Below, in pieces: positions 11,263 to 21,183 of a DNA stretch of 64,000 nt. The position numbers and the translations under genes were made by a program. A model generated the notes under the pieces. The model was not told where the DNA came from and ran no database searches. It worked only from the letters and a program-made list of their open reading frames with translations. Source of the DNA: Gracilaria vermiculophylla (taxonomy: Eukaryota; Rhodophyta; Florideophyceae; Gracilariales; Gracilariaceae); NCBI GenBank assembly GCA_019155205.2, contig JAHNZQ020000308.1:1081037-1145036 (forward strand). The letters run 5' to 3'. How positions within the stretch are numbered: the stretch's first letter is position 1; each line of letters starts with the position of its first letter.

Positions 11263-12294
11263 ATGCAATCTACTCAAACGCGTCTTGGAAGCATGAGGTT
11301 CGGGGAGTGCACAGAAGCGCTTTTGGGAGCTCATTTTCCGCTCTGCGCAAAGGAAATCAAGAAAAGTTTGGAGTCTAAAGATGGCAATTATGCTTTGGCA
11401 TACGACCAACTTTTGCGAGTGAGCAAAAAAAGAAAGCTCGAGAGCTCTTGGGGTGAAGCGATGCAACGGGCCCAAACGCTGACTGCCGACTTCGTGAAAG
11501 CTGAAAAAGAGAATGTGAATCTTCGAGAGTATTGGAGCTGTCAATGGAACGACTCATACGAAGGGTTTTGCAAAGTTCGAGATGAACTTGGTGATTTGCG
11601 TGAGACTGTATTTCAAGGCAACTTGAAAAAGTCACAGAAACAAGAAACGCTTCGAAATTTGCTCAACAGAATGCTTCGATCCAATGCTCGAGAGTGGTTT
11701 TCCGCATGGGGCGAACTCGACCTTCACAGGCTATCGCCTAATGATGCCCTTCAATTTCTGCATCGCTGTGTGTGCGTTTGGATGTGGGACGAGGTGCGGA
11801 TCATTTCTGGACAGCGAGCTCACAATAGCGGCCACATTTCGAAAGGAACTCTGTTCAATCTTATCCATTCAATCACTGGTAGAGCGAATCCGGAGGCATC
11901 AAAGTTTGACGCCTCCAGACTTGAAATGATAAATGATACAAAACTGTTCATCCAAAAGAACAAAGTTGAGGTTTTTTACTACTCGGAAGGCGGTGCCCTT
12001 CTTCTGAAAAGGCCAGAAGAAGCGCAGCGAAAGTATTTGCGGGATCTTGAATGGGCTCCTCATGTGAGGCGCTCATTGCGGCGGGGGAGTTTCATTCCAG
12101 AGGTTGACGGAAAGTGGCAACGAGCAAGTGCTGGCGAAATGGCAAAGATTCCCATCCGACAGACTTCCTTTCAAAAGCCTCGAAGGACGACTAGATCTCG
12201 CATTTCGAGCCGGTGTGAAGCCGAGCAGTCTCCCAAAACTTTTAGAAGATCTTCAAGATTGGCCGAAGGGTTGCAGAAGTCTTATCAGACGTAA
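11263..12294 (+). CDS. CUE-like plus Smr domain protein (Cue2/N4BP2-like putative endonuclease)
   Basis: A 343-residue protein. Residues ~19-52 look like a CUE ubiquitin-binding helix bundle (hydrophobic core with HFPLC and DGNYALAYDQLL). A charged helical linker follows. Residues ~150-245 are an Smr domain with the LDLH nuclease signature (152-155) and a GQRAHNSGH loop replacing the usual GxGxHS, then a KNKVEVFYY strand. CUE-Smr proteins (yeast Cue2, worm NONU-1, animal N4BP2) cleave mRNA in colliding ribosomes during no-go decay; that role is inferred from architecture. The tail is basic (RTTRSRISS, RRSSRLAEG). Start 11263 is the first ATG; 11293 is an alternative. Confidence 0.7.
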   Translation: MQSTQTRLGSMRFGECTEALLGAHFPLCAKEIKKSLESKDGNYALAYDQLLRVSKKRKLESSWGEAMQRAQTLTADFVKAEKENVNLREYWSCQWNDSYEGFCKVRDELGDLRETVFQGNLKKSQKQETLRNLLNRMLRSNAREWFSAWGELDLHRLSPNDALQFLHRCVCVWMWDEVRIISGQRAHNSGHISKGTLFNLIHSITGRANPEASKFDASRLEMINDTKLFIQKNKVEVFYYSEGGALLLKRPEEAQRKYLRDLEWAPHVRRSLRRGSFIPEVDGKWQRASAGEMAKIPIRQTSFQKPRRTTRSRISSRCEAEQSPKTFRRSSRLAEGLQKSYQT

Positions 12295-13006
12295 ATATGA
12301 CTTCCGAAGGGTAACAGCAGAAATTGCGCAAGGAATGCAGTCGCAAGCTTTTACTCAAACCGCAGGATTCCGACGTGGGCGTCATGGCATTGGAGTCAGC
12401 CCATCGCTGAGGAAATGATTTACATTGATGCAGACATTTCGATGCAGCAGCATGAGCCGCTGTAAACGACTAAGGGTCGGTCGAACACGAAGAACGACGT
12501 TGGAAATAAGATTCTTGAAGTTTTAAGGTTCACCGTAGATATGAAACCTAGAGAACAACGATGGATCTCCTTTCGTAGCGGCCTACAGTATTGCGTTGGC
12601 CATAAAGTAGTAAAGTGACGCACGCTTACCATTGATCAGTTGTCATTGTTCGCTCACGTGCAGATCTCTGGCTTAGAAGAGGACATGCAAAATCACATCT
12701 GTATACCCCGGTCATGGCGGACTCCCCTACCTTCATTTCACGACCATTACAAGTCTGTATGGAATAGCCCACGACGAGAGCCCCCAAGTGCCGCAAGATG
12801 CTATCCCAGTTGATCCTTTTTTTTGAGTTTGTGCGTCGCAGATTCAAAAGCATCTCGGTAACGCTGATTGTGTATTGAGTGGTCACTTGGCGCCTTCTCG
12901 CATCCACACGTTCTCAAAACGTCATCACCCGACCGTTGTCCTTCGCAACTCAAAATTTTGCAGGTAGAAGTGGACGTGCGCGTTGGCTGCCTTTCCAGCT
13001 TGGACT
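12295..13006. other. Intergenic region, no gene seen
   Basis: About 700 bp between two plus-strand genes. Only short unrecognised frames are present. It presumably holds the 3' UTR of the CUE-Smr gene and the promoter of the dehydrogenase gene. Confidence 0.5.
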
Positions 13007-14140
13007 ATGAATTCACCAGCTCACGGATTCGTTTCTTTTCACCTCCTCAACCCGCAGATAATCTTCAAACGATCATTTCGAGCTGTCTCACGGCATTCGA
13101 CTATGTCTCTTCGGCAGCGGACTGTAGTTGTCACTGGAGCAACACGTGGGATAGGACGTGGGCTTGCGATCGGCGTTGGGGAAGCGGGGGCACATGTGAT
13201 TATCACCGGTCGAACGGAGACGGGACCGCTCTCACTCGAGGCCACTGCTCAGTGTGTCCGTGACGCGGGCGGTACGTGTGATTTCCACGTTGTTGATCAC
13301 GCAGATGATGATGCGGTCGCATCATTCTTCGAAAATCTTAAGCGAAACTTGCGAGCACAGAACAAGACCCTTGACGTCTTTGTCAACAACGCGTATTCAG
13401 GCGTTGACTTCTTGCTCAAAAGCCAAGAGATACCATATTGGCTGAAGAACTGTTCTCGACCTGGTGTGGAAGATTCAGAATCTAATCCCGGTGACACATG
13501 GGATTGCATTAATGGTGTCGGTCTGCGGACCAACTACATCTGTTCAATTTACGCTACTCGAATCATGGCAGAGCAACCTGGTGTTGGATTGATTGTTAAC
13601 ATTTCATCTTGGGGCGGAGTCGTCTCCATTTTTGACCCCGTGTATGGTGTCGGAAAGTGCGCGATGGACCGACTCTCTGCCGAGTTAGCTCAGGGTGCTC
13701 CTCAAAATGTACGCTGTCTGACATTGTATCCCGGTGTTGTTGGAACTGAGAGCATGTTGGAAGCAACGAAAGTCTTCGATCCAACGAAAAACGGCGAGCA
13801 ATCTACCGACACAGGGCCTCAAAGTCAGTCTTTTGATTCATGGAATATGGAAACACCTCTGTTTGTGGGCAGAGTTCTGGCGGGCGTAGCAGGAAGTGAT
13901 AAAAAGATGCTCGATTCCATGAACGGGCGTATTGTGATTGCCGCTGAGATTGCGCAAAAGCTTAAGATCAATGACGAAAACGGAAATCGACCTCTCTCTT
14001 TACGCTCGTTTCGTTTCGCATTGGCTCGTTCTCTTCCAATGTTACAGACAAGCGCCCTTCGTCATTTGATTCCAGCTTCTCTCTGCGCCCCCTGGTGGTT
14101 GTTACAGATGATAGTAGGTGCTGTGAAAGTGTATAAGTAG
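13007..14140 (+). CDS. Short-chain dehydrogenase/reductase, DHRS1-like
   Basis: Classical SDR with the NAD(P)-binding VVVTGATRGIGRG motif (residues 40-52 from ATG 13007), the FVNNAY motif, a GLRTNYICSIYATR helix, the catalytic SS strand (~200-201) and the YGVGK active site (Tyr213, Lys217). The closest family by pattern is DHRS1, an NADPH-dependent carbonyl/steroid reductase. The substrate here is unknown. ATG 13007 gives a 32-residue N-terminus rich in Arg/Ser/Phe and free of acidic residues, which could be a mitochondrial presequence. An internal ATG at 13103 gives the usual length for a cytosolic or ER form, so dual targeting by alternative starts is possible. The C-terminus is hydrophobic-amphipathic. 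Confidence 0.85.
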   Translation: MNSPAHGFVSFHLLNPQIIFKRSFRAVSRHSTMSLRQRTVVVTGATRGIGRGLAIGVGEAGAHVIITGRTETGPLSLEATAQCVRDAGGTCDFHVVDHADDDAVASFFENLKRNLRAQNKTLDVFVNNAYSGVDFLLKSQEIPYWLKNCSRPGVEDSESNPGDTWDCINGVGLRTNYICSIYATRIMAEQPGVGLIVNISSWGGVVSIFDPVYGVGKCAMDRLSAELAQGAPQNVRCLTLYPGVVGTESMLEATKVFDPTKNGEQSTDTGPQSQSFDSWNMETPLFVGRVLAGVAGSDKKMLDSMNGRIVIAAEIAQKLKINDENGNRPLSLRSFRFALARSLPMLQTSALRHLIPASLCAPWWLLQMIVGAVKVYK

Positions 14141-14187
14141 TCAACTTGACCAGGCAATGAATACTGCTAAATTTTACAGTTCAAGAG

Positions 14188-16620
14188 TTACAAAGACACG
14201 CTAATACCTCTCAGGGCTGCGATTCGACGAGCAAGCTTTTTGTGGTCTAGAGTCGTGTATCCATCCATAGCCTGAAGGAAAGAAGTTCTGTCGGGTTTAG
14301 CTTCTAGAAGCCTGCAGATTAAAGTCATCTCCGGAGAAGGCGAAACTCCCAAGGAAGCAATTACGTTGCAAATGTAATCCACATCAGTGGCCAGTTGACG
14401 AGCCCCGCCCTTTGACAGACGTGACAATCGACCGATTCTTTCAACATAAAACTCCATTGTGGCAAGGGTGAGCACGGCTATCCACATTCCTGCAAAAGAC
14501 AGCTCATCTTCAACCATTCCACTACCTTTGCAAAAGGCGTATGGTGATTTGGGCATGGCAAAACGAGCATCTTCTTCGTCCGGAATGAAAGGTTCAAGTT
14601 GCTGAGGTATGGTCATTAAGTAATCCGCTACTTCGGTTGCATAGGCCAACGGAGAGCTGGATACACTGGCTAAAGTTTCATCGTCACCATCAACGTTCCA
14701 GAAATCTTCGGCATTAAAGGCTTGGAAACGTTCTTTGACCCCATTAAACATGCATTCGTGAACGAGACGGTGTACGAGGTCTACCAGATCTCTAAAGTCA
14801 TCCGTGCCTTCAAGCATTTCAAACTCTGAAACAGTTCTACTCGCAAGCCGCGAATCACGGACAAGCTCCCAAACGATACCGGCCTCGGCTGGACTTGTTT
14901 CAGCCTGAGTCAAAAACTGATGAATTCTTCGTTTACGCGAGACTTGAACGACTGATGCAACTTCCAGAACAGGTGTGGCGTTTCCAACAGCAACGGCAAA
15001 CAACGACTCTTTCTTTCCGTCCCATGTCCTCTTCAGAATACCAGTAGATATCAGAAGACGCAGAACATCACTAATATTATTTCCTTCCTCCACATTCTGC
15101 GGGCTTGATGATATCTTGAGTACGCCAATAACCCGTTGCGAAAGTTCGGATGCGATAGCATAGCTTGTTCTCTTCATGACACCAATTCCAATTCCACAAG
15201 TCCGTTCGGTGAGAGTGGTTAAAGTGCTGTCAAGTACAGTAAGAGCAGCCTTGGATAGAACATCCACGTCTTTGGCAATAAGTCCAAGCGAAGGTCGATG
15301 TATGTCTGATGCGCGGTTTTCCTGGGGAGTACGGTTAAAAGAGTCAACCGCGGTGAGCTCTATGCTGGCGGCCAATTTTCGGGCACTTTGTATTGACATT
15401 AAGGAAAAGTTATCCCAGAACTTGCGATAGGGTATTAAAAGAGAAGAGATGGCATCTTGGATGGCCGTCGTAACTTCGTCATCGACAATAGAGCTATCCT
15501 GCGTATCCTCCCCACCTTCTATTGCGTTATCTAGCACACTAGAAACTAAAATACGACCAATTCTACCGCTGGAGAATACGCTGCGGAGCGCCACGGCGTA
15601 CAGATTAGCATCAGCATTATCCACAACTTTCACGACGAGTGGAGGAGAAAGATCACGCATGCTTTCCGATACCAGCTCTGGTAGAACTATGTCACAAAGA
15701 TCCGGGAAGGCCTCGAGTAGCCATGTACGTTCCGCCACAAGCATGTCCTCGAGCTTATCGTAGAACATCTGGAGTGATCCATCTGATACTGGGGAACAAA
15801 GGTTTGCTTCGCGAATTTGGATGCCGCTGGAGTCTTGACCATCGTCTCTGTCGTCCAAGAGCATAGACCACGCTCTGTGCCAGAGATTGCGAACCTCAGC
15901 TGCACGGAGTGAACCATACTGCGTGCGAAACGCATTCTCACGTCCAGCATGGTCATAAACTATTCTAGCGTTTCGTGCTGCAGATGTGTTTCTTTGTTCC
16001 AACGCACGTTGTAGTTGAGGTTTTGCAAGCTGCTCAAGTGATGCATCTGCCTCATCAAGTTGAACGACTCGAGAATTAAACTCCGATATCTGTCGCAACG
16101 GAAGAAGAGATGTACGTAGTTGGGAGACTAGATCTGCAGCCTGTACAAGATCAGCTCCGTCTGCTGCAGAAGAAGCCAAGAGGGATGACAGTCGATCAAG
16201 CAAAGTGTCGACAGTCACAGCAGTACTGAGCAGCTGCGCAGTATCTTGAACACGACGAACCACGGTATCAACATCAGCTATGGTTTTCACGCTAGAGACG
16301 ACTGATGTTTCGACGCCAGCAACTCTTTCACCTACCCCATCAACGCTTGTACGTAGAGTAGTTGCTCGCTGTCGGACTCGCTCTGTTTCACGCACAACCC
16401 ATGGAATAGCTGATAAAGCAGACTTCAACGATTGGTCTAGCGTTGAATGGGCATCTCGAATGGCGTCGTTTGTACCATCAAGTAACTGAGATAAGGTTGT
16501 GCGACTTTGGTTCGCCTGAGCGTGGGACAAGACGGAATTTAGCCATGAAGAAGGATTAAATGCATCAGGGTCTATGTCGAAATCTTGAGATCGAGGAAGG
16601 GGAGCATTAGAGGTGGACAT
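14188..16620 (-). CDS. COG7: Conserved oligomeric Golgi complex subunit 7 (COG7)
   Basis: An 810-residue protein resembling COG7 along its length. It has the N-terminal FDIDPDAFNPSSWLNSVL block, heptad-rich helices over about residues 35-190 (the COG bundle-forming region), a central region beginning AARNARIVYDHAG, and the C-terminal KLARRIAALRG helix. COG7 belongs to lobe B of the COG tethering complex, which captures retrograde vesicles at the Golgi and so maintains glycosylation enzymes. Length matches the family (about 770-840). It is divergently transcribed from RLP24, with starts about 290 bp apart. The call is by pattern and not a single diagnostic motif, because COG subunits are poorly conserved. 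Confidence 0.8.
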   Translation of the reverse strand: MSTSNAPLPRSQDFDIDPDAFNPSSWLNSVLSHAQANQSRTTLSQLLDGTNDAIRDAHSTLDQSLKSALSAIPWVVRETERVRQRATTLRTSVDGVGERVAGVETSVVSSVKTIADVDTVVRRVQDTAQLLSTAVTVDTLLDRLSSLLASSAADGADLVQAADLVSQLRTSLLPLRQISEFNSRVVQLDEADASLEQLAKPQLQRALEQRNTSAARNARIVYDHAGRENAFRTQYGSLRAAEVRNLWHRAWSMLLDDRDDGQDSSGIQIREANLCSPVSDGSLQMFYDKLEDMLVAERTWLLEAFPDLCDIVLPELVSESMRDLSPPLVVKVVDNADANLYAVALRSVFSSGRIGRILVSSVLDNAIEGGEDTQDSSIVDDEVTTAIQDAISSLLIPYRKFWDNFSLMSIQSARKLAASIELTAVDSFNRTPQENRASDIHRPSLGLIAKDVDVLSKAALTVLDSTLTTLTERTCGIGIGVMKRTSYAIASELSQRVIGVLKISSSPQNVEEGNNISDVLRLLISTGILKRTWDGKKESLFAVAVGNATPVLEVASVVQVSRKRRIHQFLTQAETSPAEAGIVWELVRDSRLASRTVSEFEMLEGTDDFRDLVDLVHRLVHECMFNGVKERFQAFNAEDFWNVDGDDETLASVSSSPLAYATEVADYLMTIPQQLEPFIPDEEDARFAMPKSPYAFCKGSGMVEDELSFAGMWIAVLTLATMEFYVERIGRLSRLSKGGARQLATDVDYICNVIASLGVSPSPEMTLICRLLEAKPDRTSFLQAMDGYTTLDHKKLARRIAALRGISVSL

Positions 16621-16911
16621 TTTTGACGCATCGACTCATCGGATCCCAAACATGGTCGGGGACACGAGAAAAGAAATGCCGCTGAGGATAAGGACATGTT
16701 ATATAAGTGGTTTGTGGTCCATTACTGTCCCCATGGCTATGCATCTAAATATTACATTTCATGAAAATAATTATTTTGATACCCGAATTTCCGCCGGCCG
16801 TGGACATCGGCGTTCAAAGACTGTTCCCCGACCGTGAATACTTTGTTGACTAAACGTCGGCATCTATTCGAGGGACAAGACGTGGTGGAATTTGCTTCTC
16901 TCTAACTTAAC
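16621..16911. promoter_or_regulatory. Shared divergent promoter region, COG7 / RLP24
   Basis: About 290 bp between the start codons of two divergent housekeeping genes. Both promoters must lie here or overlap the genes. A TATATAA-like box occurs near 16699, but no element can be assigned with certainty. Confidence 0.5.
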
Positions 16912-17406
16912 ATGAGGCTTGAGAAATGTTATGTGTGTTCATCAACTATATATCCAGGCCACGGAAGCATGTTTGTCAGGAACGACGCAAAGATTTTCCG
17001 ATTCTGTCGATCTAAATGCCGCCGAAACTTTAATCTAAAAAGGAACCCCCGGAAGTTGCGTTGGACGAAAGCGTTTCGCAAGGCTGCTGGAAAGGAGCTT
17101 GCAATTGACACTAGTTTTGCCTTTGAAAGGCGTAGAAACAGAGCTGTCAAATATGATCGCGATCTTGTTGCAAAAACTCTGCAAGCTATGCCTGTAATCC
17201 AGAAGGTTAGCGGCGAACGTCAATATGATTTCTACCGAACACGTATGATTGAGCGAGAGAAAGAAACAAGAAAAGATGCTCTTCGCGAACTGGCAACCGG
17301 TTTGGACGTCATTCGCCCGCTCGTGGTCCGGGAGAAATTGCGAGAAAGAGACGAAAAGGAGAAGGTCATGGAAGTCGTCGAGGAGGGTGTTGGTGAGAAG
17401 AATTAA
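16912..17406 (+). CDS. RLP24: Ribosome biogenesis protein RLP24 (eL24-like)
   Basis: A 164-residue nucleolar pre-60S factor. The N-terminal zinc finger is clear ([13 protein letters not shown] then [12 protein letters not shown]), followed by the near-invariant [19 protein letters not shown] block and the [15 protein letters not shown] helix. RLP24 occupies the eL24 site on pre-60S particles until it is replaced in the cytoplasm through Drg1 ATPase action, which recognises the RLP24 tail. The charged C-terminal extension ([16 protein letters not shown]) fits RLP24 and not ribosomal eL24. It is convergent with bL35m, with 143 bp between stop codons. Confidence 0.95.
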   Translation: MRLEKCYVCSSTIYPGHGSMFVRNDAKIFRFCRSKCRRNFNLKRNPRKLRWTKAFRKAAGKELAIDTSFAFERRRNRAVKYDRDLVAKTLQAMPVIQKVSGERQYDFYRTRMIEREKETRKDALRELATGLDVIRPLVVREKLRERDEKEKVMEVVEEGVGEKN

Positions 17407-17549
17407 CGTAGGGATAAATTTCATTCACACAGCCTTTCTTCCCGCTCCAAATCACATTTTTGCGTACCAAACCCGCACAGGTCGTCCATGATCCCTCCGC
17501 ACATTAAAGTCTATTCTTGCATGGAAACTCTTTATCATTGCGGCAATAC

Positions 17550-17804
17550 TTAGTTTTTTAATAAGCACAGTACACGACGGCGGTCGTCCTTGCTCAAAAG
17601 AGCTGGTCTTCGGAGCCGACGTTTTCGCGCTGTTGACTTGTGTCCCATTAAATGAGCCGCTCCCATTCGTGCGCGATAGTACAAGCCTTTCTCTCCCGGC
17701 TTGCTGGATGGGAAGATTCTGGATCTCGCAGCTTTGCTAGATTTGCCGGGTCGCGGGAAGTGGCGTACTTGCTGTTGAAAAAGCCTTCGAATGGAGAAAA
17801 ACAT
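17550..17804 (-). CDS. Mitochondrial large-subunit ribosomal protein bL35m
   Basis: A small protein of 84 residues. The first ~19 residues (MFFSIRRLFQQQVRHFPRP) are Arg-rich, amphipathic and free of acidic residues, as in a mitochondrial presequence. The remainder follows bacterial L35: KSSKAARSRI aligns with the usual K-T-x-K-x-A-x-x-R-F start, then GLYYRARMGAAHLM, the HKSTARKRRLRR core and the SKDDRRRVLCLL C-terminal helix. It is a component of the mitochondrial ribosome by inference from the presequence; a plastid location is less likely because red algal plastids usually encode bL35 themselves. It is encoded opposite a longer meaningless frame on the plus strand and is easy to miss. Confidence 0.8.
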   Translation of the reverse strand: MFFSIRRLFQQQVRHFPRPGKSSKAARSRIFPSSKPGEKGLYYRARMGAAHLMGHKSTARKRRLRRPALLSKDDRRRVLCLLKN

Positions 17805-18482
17805 GATCCTGACTTTGACATTAACTTCGTTCGTAAATTCTTGCTCAGGTATGATTTCAGATATCTTACAGGCGTTGGGCAGTTCAAACCGCCAAAATCA
17901 ACGGGAAAGCTGAGTGAGATCTGCAAATCGATGAGGAACGTAGTGACCGGTCGCTGCTTGCTGGTCTTGCTATGGCGTCAGCAAGGTTTGCTCGAGCTTG
18001 CAACCGGAGCACGATCGAAGCTCGACCGTGTTCACGTTTCGTCAGCCTCCACCGAGCAGTCCGGCCCACCCCGTACCGAATCGCACCGCGTGGACCGAAT
18101 CGTTCGTATTTTTTCCAGAGAGCGGGACCAAATTTCAAGCACGTTTCGGGATCTGTAGTTGCTAGAGAGACAAAGGCATTGCGCTACGGAATACTCTAAA
18201 GTACTTCACAACGGGAAACAGTGGATTTTTATGGAATCGATGCAATTTTGCTCAAATTTGCTCCTTATCCACAAATGTGATGGACACCTTTAATCGAAAT
18301 ACCAACTCGATTTTTTCGTTGATACCCTCTGCGCGACTATCCCGATACCTGCGCTCCGCCCTGTAACTTGTTAGGTTTCCGCGGCTGCAGAGTAACGTCA
18401 AAGAATTTACATCACTACTTGAAGTTGCTCTGCCCACTAGTACTTTCAAGCTCCTTTCCAATCTGCCATCCGTGGACTGAAC
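17805..18482. promoter_or_regulatory. Divergent upstream region, bL35m / TMEM120
   Basis: About 680 bp between the divergent starts of bL35m (minus) and TMEM120 (plus). Open frames on both strands show no motifs. No specific promoter element was recognised. Confidence 0.4.
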
Positions 18483-19676
18483 ATGGTTGTCACGGCAGGG
18501 AGTTCTTCCGCCGCAAATACTCTTGACGCTTCGACTTTGAACAACCTCAAAACATCCCAAGATGATCTGGATCGTCTGGCTGACTCCCTGCAGTCTTGCA
18601 TGAAGGAATTCCACAGTTTGCAGGACAGTTTCGAAACAGCTGTGAAGAAACAGCAAAAAAGCCTGAAAGCGGCGTCCAAAATCTGTTCCGCGATGTCTTC
18701 CCATCGTCGCAGGCGCGGTCGAGAGACAAATGAAGAAGTGGAAAATCAGAACAGGCGTAGCGAAGCTCAATCGACTATTGCGGAGGGGTACATAACCCTC
18801 GAAGAATTTTCTGCTCAGCTACGTTCTGTCTCGAATCGGTTACATGCCAGTCAACAACTCATGCCGGCGACGGGCGGTTTTTTCGTGGAATGTTTCCTTG
18901 GTTCAATCAATGTCCGATTTGCTCGCAAGAAAGAGAGGCTTTCATTCAAGAAAGAATACGAAAAGCTTAAACTCAAGTTAGCTCCACTTTTCCTGCTCGT
19001 CACAATAATATGCTTGTTCTTCGAGGACTACAGATGGGTACACATGATGCTTCAACTTTCGCTCTCCTTTTATTACACTGCCCTGGCAATACGCGAAAAC
19101 ATTTTACGGGTTAACGGCAGCAACCTGAGAGCTTGGTGGATAATTCACCACTATTTCACAATGTTTCAAGGCGTCTTGCTCCTTACTTGGCCAAATGGAG
19201 CATCCTATGTACAGTATAGACGTATGCTTCATCTATACGGCATGTATAATGCCGTTCTTATGATTTTTCAGTACAGATACCAGATGGCACGTCTATATAC
19301 CCTCCGCTCGTTGGGAATGGCAAATGAAATGGATGTCGCAAGTTCAGATTCTACGCAAATTCACTGGAGCGAGACCATGACTTTACTACTTCCTCTCATT
19401 GTCATTGGTCACTTCATGCAAGCCTTTCAAGCCATATACTTGTTCTCTCTTTATCGCAAGTTTCCCAATGAGCTGCAGATCATGTTGCTCAGTATATTGT
19501 TTATGGCAAATTTCATTGGTAACTTTACCACGACAGCCCAAGTCTTGTTTGCAAAACGTGCTGAGAAAGCGCAAAAGTCTCAACGACAAATTTCTATATC
19601 TACACCGGCACAGTCATCTTCGTCTTCGCGGACCCCATCGAGTCACGCTGACCAGAAGGGTGACAAGGCCTCATAG
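18483..19676 (+). CDS. TMEM120 (TACAN/TMPIT) family membrane protein
   Basis: A 397-residue polytopic membrane protein. An N-terminal coiled coil spans about residues 15-75, followed by the family's conserved GGFFVECFLGSINVRFARKKE segment (~130-150) and KKEYEKLKLKL. Six membrane helices follow, with the landmarks WWIIHHYFTMFQGVLLLTWPNG, MYNAVLMIFQYRYQ, LYTLRSLG and LLLPLIVIGHFMQAFQAIYLF. The animal proteins sit in the ER or nuclear envelope. They resemble ELOVL fatty-acid elongases structurally, bind CoA and influence adipogenesis; the claimed ion-channel activity is disputed. The C-terminus is a Ser-rich soluble tail. Start ATG 18483 is the first in frame. The role in this organism is unknown. 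Confidence 0.88.
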   Translation: MVVTAGSSSAANTLDASTLNNLKTSQDDLDRLADSLQSCMKEFHSLQDSFETAVKKQQKSLKAASKICSAMSSHRRRRGRETNEEVENQNRRSEAQSTIAEGYITLEEFSAQLRSVSNRLHASQQLMPATGGFFVECFLGSINVRFARKKERLSFKKEYEKLKLKLAPLFLLVTIICLFFEDYRWVHMMLQLSLSFYYTALAIRENILRVNGSNLRAWWIIHHYFTMFQGVLLLTWPNGASYVQYRRMLHLYGMYNAVLMIFQYRYQMARLYTLRSLGMANEMDVASSDSTQIHWSETMTLLLPLIVIGHFMQAFQAIYLFSLYRKFPNELQIMLLSILFMANFIGNFTTTAQVLFAKRAEKAQKSQRQISISTPAQSSSSSRTPSSHADQKGDKAS

Positions 19677-20289
19677 CCCTGGCAGAAGTTGAGACAAACT
19701 TATTTTGAGTGCCTGTCACCTGTTTCCATGGATTGTTGTCCTCTATGCGAAATGTTCATGTGGCGGGGAGAGGTCTTCAGGTTGAAATGACGAAGATGAC
19801 TGTCCTTCCCCTCAGGTCTAACACACCTAACTTACAATGCAAAGAACGTCCCTTAATATTCCATCCTTTCAGCGAAAACCCCTAAGTCATAGGTCTTGGT
19901 CGAAGCATTGATGAAGGGTAAACAATTGTTCGTGCAGTTGTCACTAGTAATCGATGATGTGTTTCTAATCGTGTATGTTTCGAGCTCAGTGCGTTTCAAA
20001 CTTCTGGTTTCGTACAAGCCTCCCACATGTAGATATGCCAGATTCATCGCTTCGCTCGTAAAGAGCCACCATAGATAGCGATTTCGATTATAGTCGAACG
20101 TGCCACAAACACCTCACCTGCAATGCAAACCCTGTAGTCATGACATCAACCAACAAAAATCAAATCGTTGAATGCAAAATACCGTCTTGACCTTTTCATT
20201 CTGTCCCTTGTATCCAAGACAAAATTCTTGGTCGATGGACAAAACGCCAAACGATCTACACAAATGACTACGTTGACACTTTTTCAATC
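19677..20289. other. Convergent intergenic region
   Basis: About 610 bp between the convergent TMEM120 (plus) and BACK-domain (minus) genes. Nothing recognised beyond presumed 3' UTRs. Confidence 0.5.
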
Positions 20290-21183
20290 TCACTCGCCTT
20301 CAGAGAGCAGAGGGGTAGCGAAGAGCTTCCATCCCCAACAGGCTATTCCATCGAATGCACATCGCAGACCAACCCAAAAACGCGAAGTGTCAATCACCCA
20401 TACGCGTATGGGTCGCCCTCGACCTCTCCATAATTCTCTCCATCTGCCCAAGACGACAGTGGCTTCCGAATCAGCATAAAAGGTCAGAGTAGCGCCTTCA
20501 CCAATACAACAACGTCGATCAAATTCAATCAGGGTACGACAACCTGCTGGATGGGTTCTTACTTCCTGAAAAAATTCGTCGTGTCCAACGTAATATGGAT
20601 GCGCTGATTCGGCCACGGTTGCACTTCCGCGAATGAACCGTTTGTTAAGACGATATTGGACTTTGTCAAGATGATTGACGCCCCCTCGCGCAAGAGCGTC
20701 ATGCTTGTACTTTGAAATTAAAAGTGTCTCGGACAACATTTGTAAAGGTTCCATGTCCCGAACAAAGACTTGAGTGGACACGGACAAAATGCGGACCAAG
20801 GGAATGAGGTATTCAAGAGCATGGCACTGTGTATCTGCCTCATCTCCTGAGTGTTTGGCAACGTTCTGACTGCCGTCGTATTCCTTTGAATAAGCAATCA
20901 CGGCTTGCAGTACGTCATCCTCCGACGCCATGAGGCAATCCTGCGTCAGAACATGCTTGAGTACCTGCGGAGGTTCTTTGTGTAGTTCTGGGTGAGTAAG
21001 AATTTTAGTAGTGTGCGTCTGGACGTATGAGTACAAGTCGCGAACCCATCGAGAGGAAGGCGGATTCTGAGGTAGCGCTCTTAAATGTTCTAGAATATTA
21101 TTGGAATTGATTACCATCTGCGCAGGATGAGAGGCGTCGATAGCCCAGCCTTGCTGAAGAGCATCGCGGCGCATGATGACCAT
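20290..21183 (-). CDS. BACK-domain protein with C-terminal WGxK-type beta domain; 5' end unresolved
   Basis: From the first in-frame ATG this is 297 residues. Residues ~45-145 match a BACK domain (helices around LLTHPELH-like, VLTQDCLMASEDDVLQAVIAYSKE, YLIPLVRIL, the partner of BTB/Kelch adaptors). The C-terminal ~100 residues begin ESAHPYYVGHDEF and end WGWKLFATP, a beta domain also seen in large ubiquitin ligases. A BTB domain would be expected in front. The frame is closed by a TGA at 21238-21240, yet the adjacent frame just upstream reads YDVRMMLCLGQR, typical of a BTB strand. A one-base frameshift or an unrecognised splice is likely (see findings). It could be a CUL3 substrate adaptor, or a pseudogene. 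Confidence 0.55.
   Translation of the reverse strand: MVIMRRDALQQGWAIDASHPAQMVINSNNILEHLRALPQNPPSSRWVRDLYSYVQTHTTKILTHPELHKEPPQVLKHVLTQDCLMASEDDVLQAVIAYSKEYDGSQNVAKHSGDEADTQCHALEYLIPLVRILSVSTQVFVRDMEPLQMLSETLLISKYKHDALARGGVNHLDKVQYRLNKRFIRGSATVAESAHPYYVGHDEFFQEVRTHPAGCRTLIEFDRRCCIGEGATLTFYADSEATVVLGRWRELWRGRGRPIRVWVIDTSRFWVGLRCAFDGIACWGWKLFATPLLSEGE

Noticed and set aside
12104..12418. Alternative frame at the 3' end of the CUE-Smr gene
   Set aside because: Considered as a frameshifted continuation, but the main frame has a plausible basic C-terminus and its own stop.
17652..18158. 168-codon plus-strand frame between RLP24 and TMEM120
   Set aside because: No motif, Arg/Ser-rich composition, and it overlaps the recognisable bL35m gene on the other strand.
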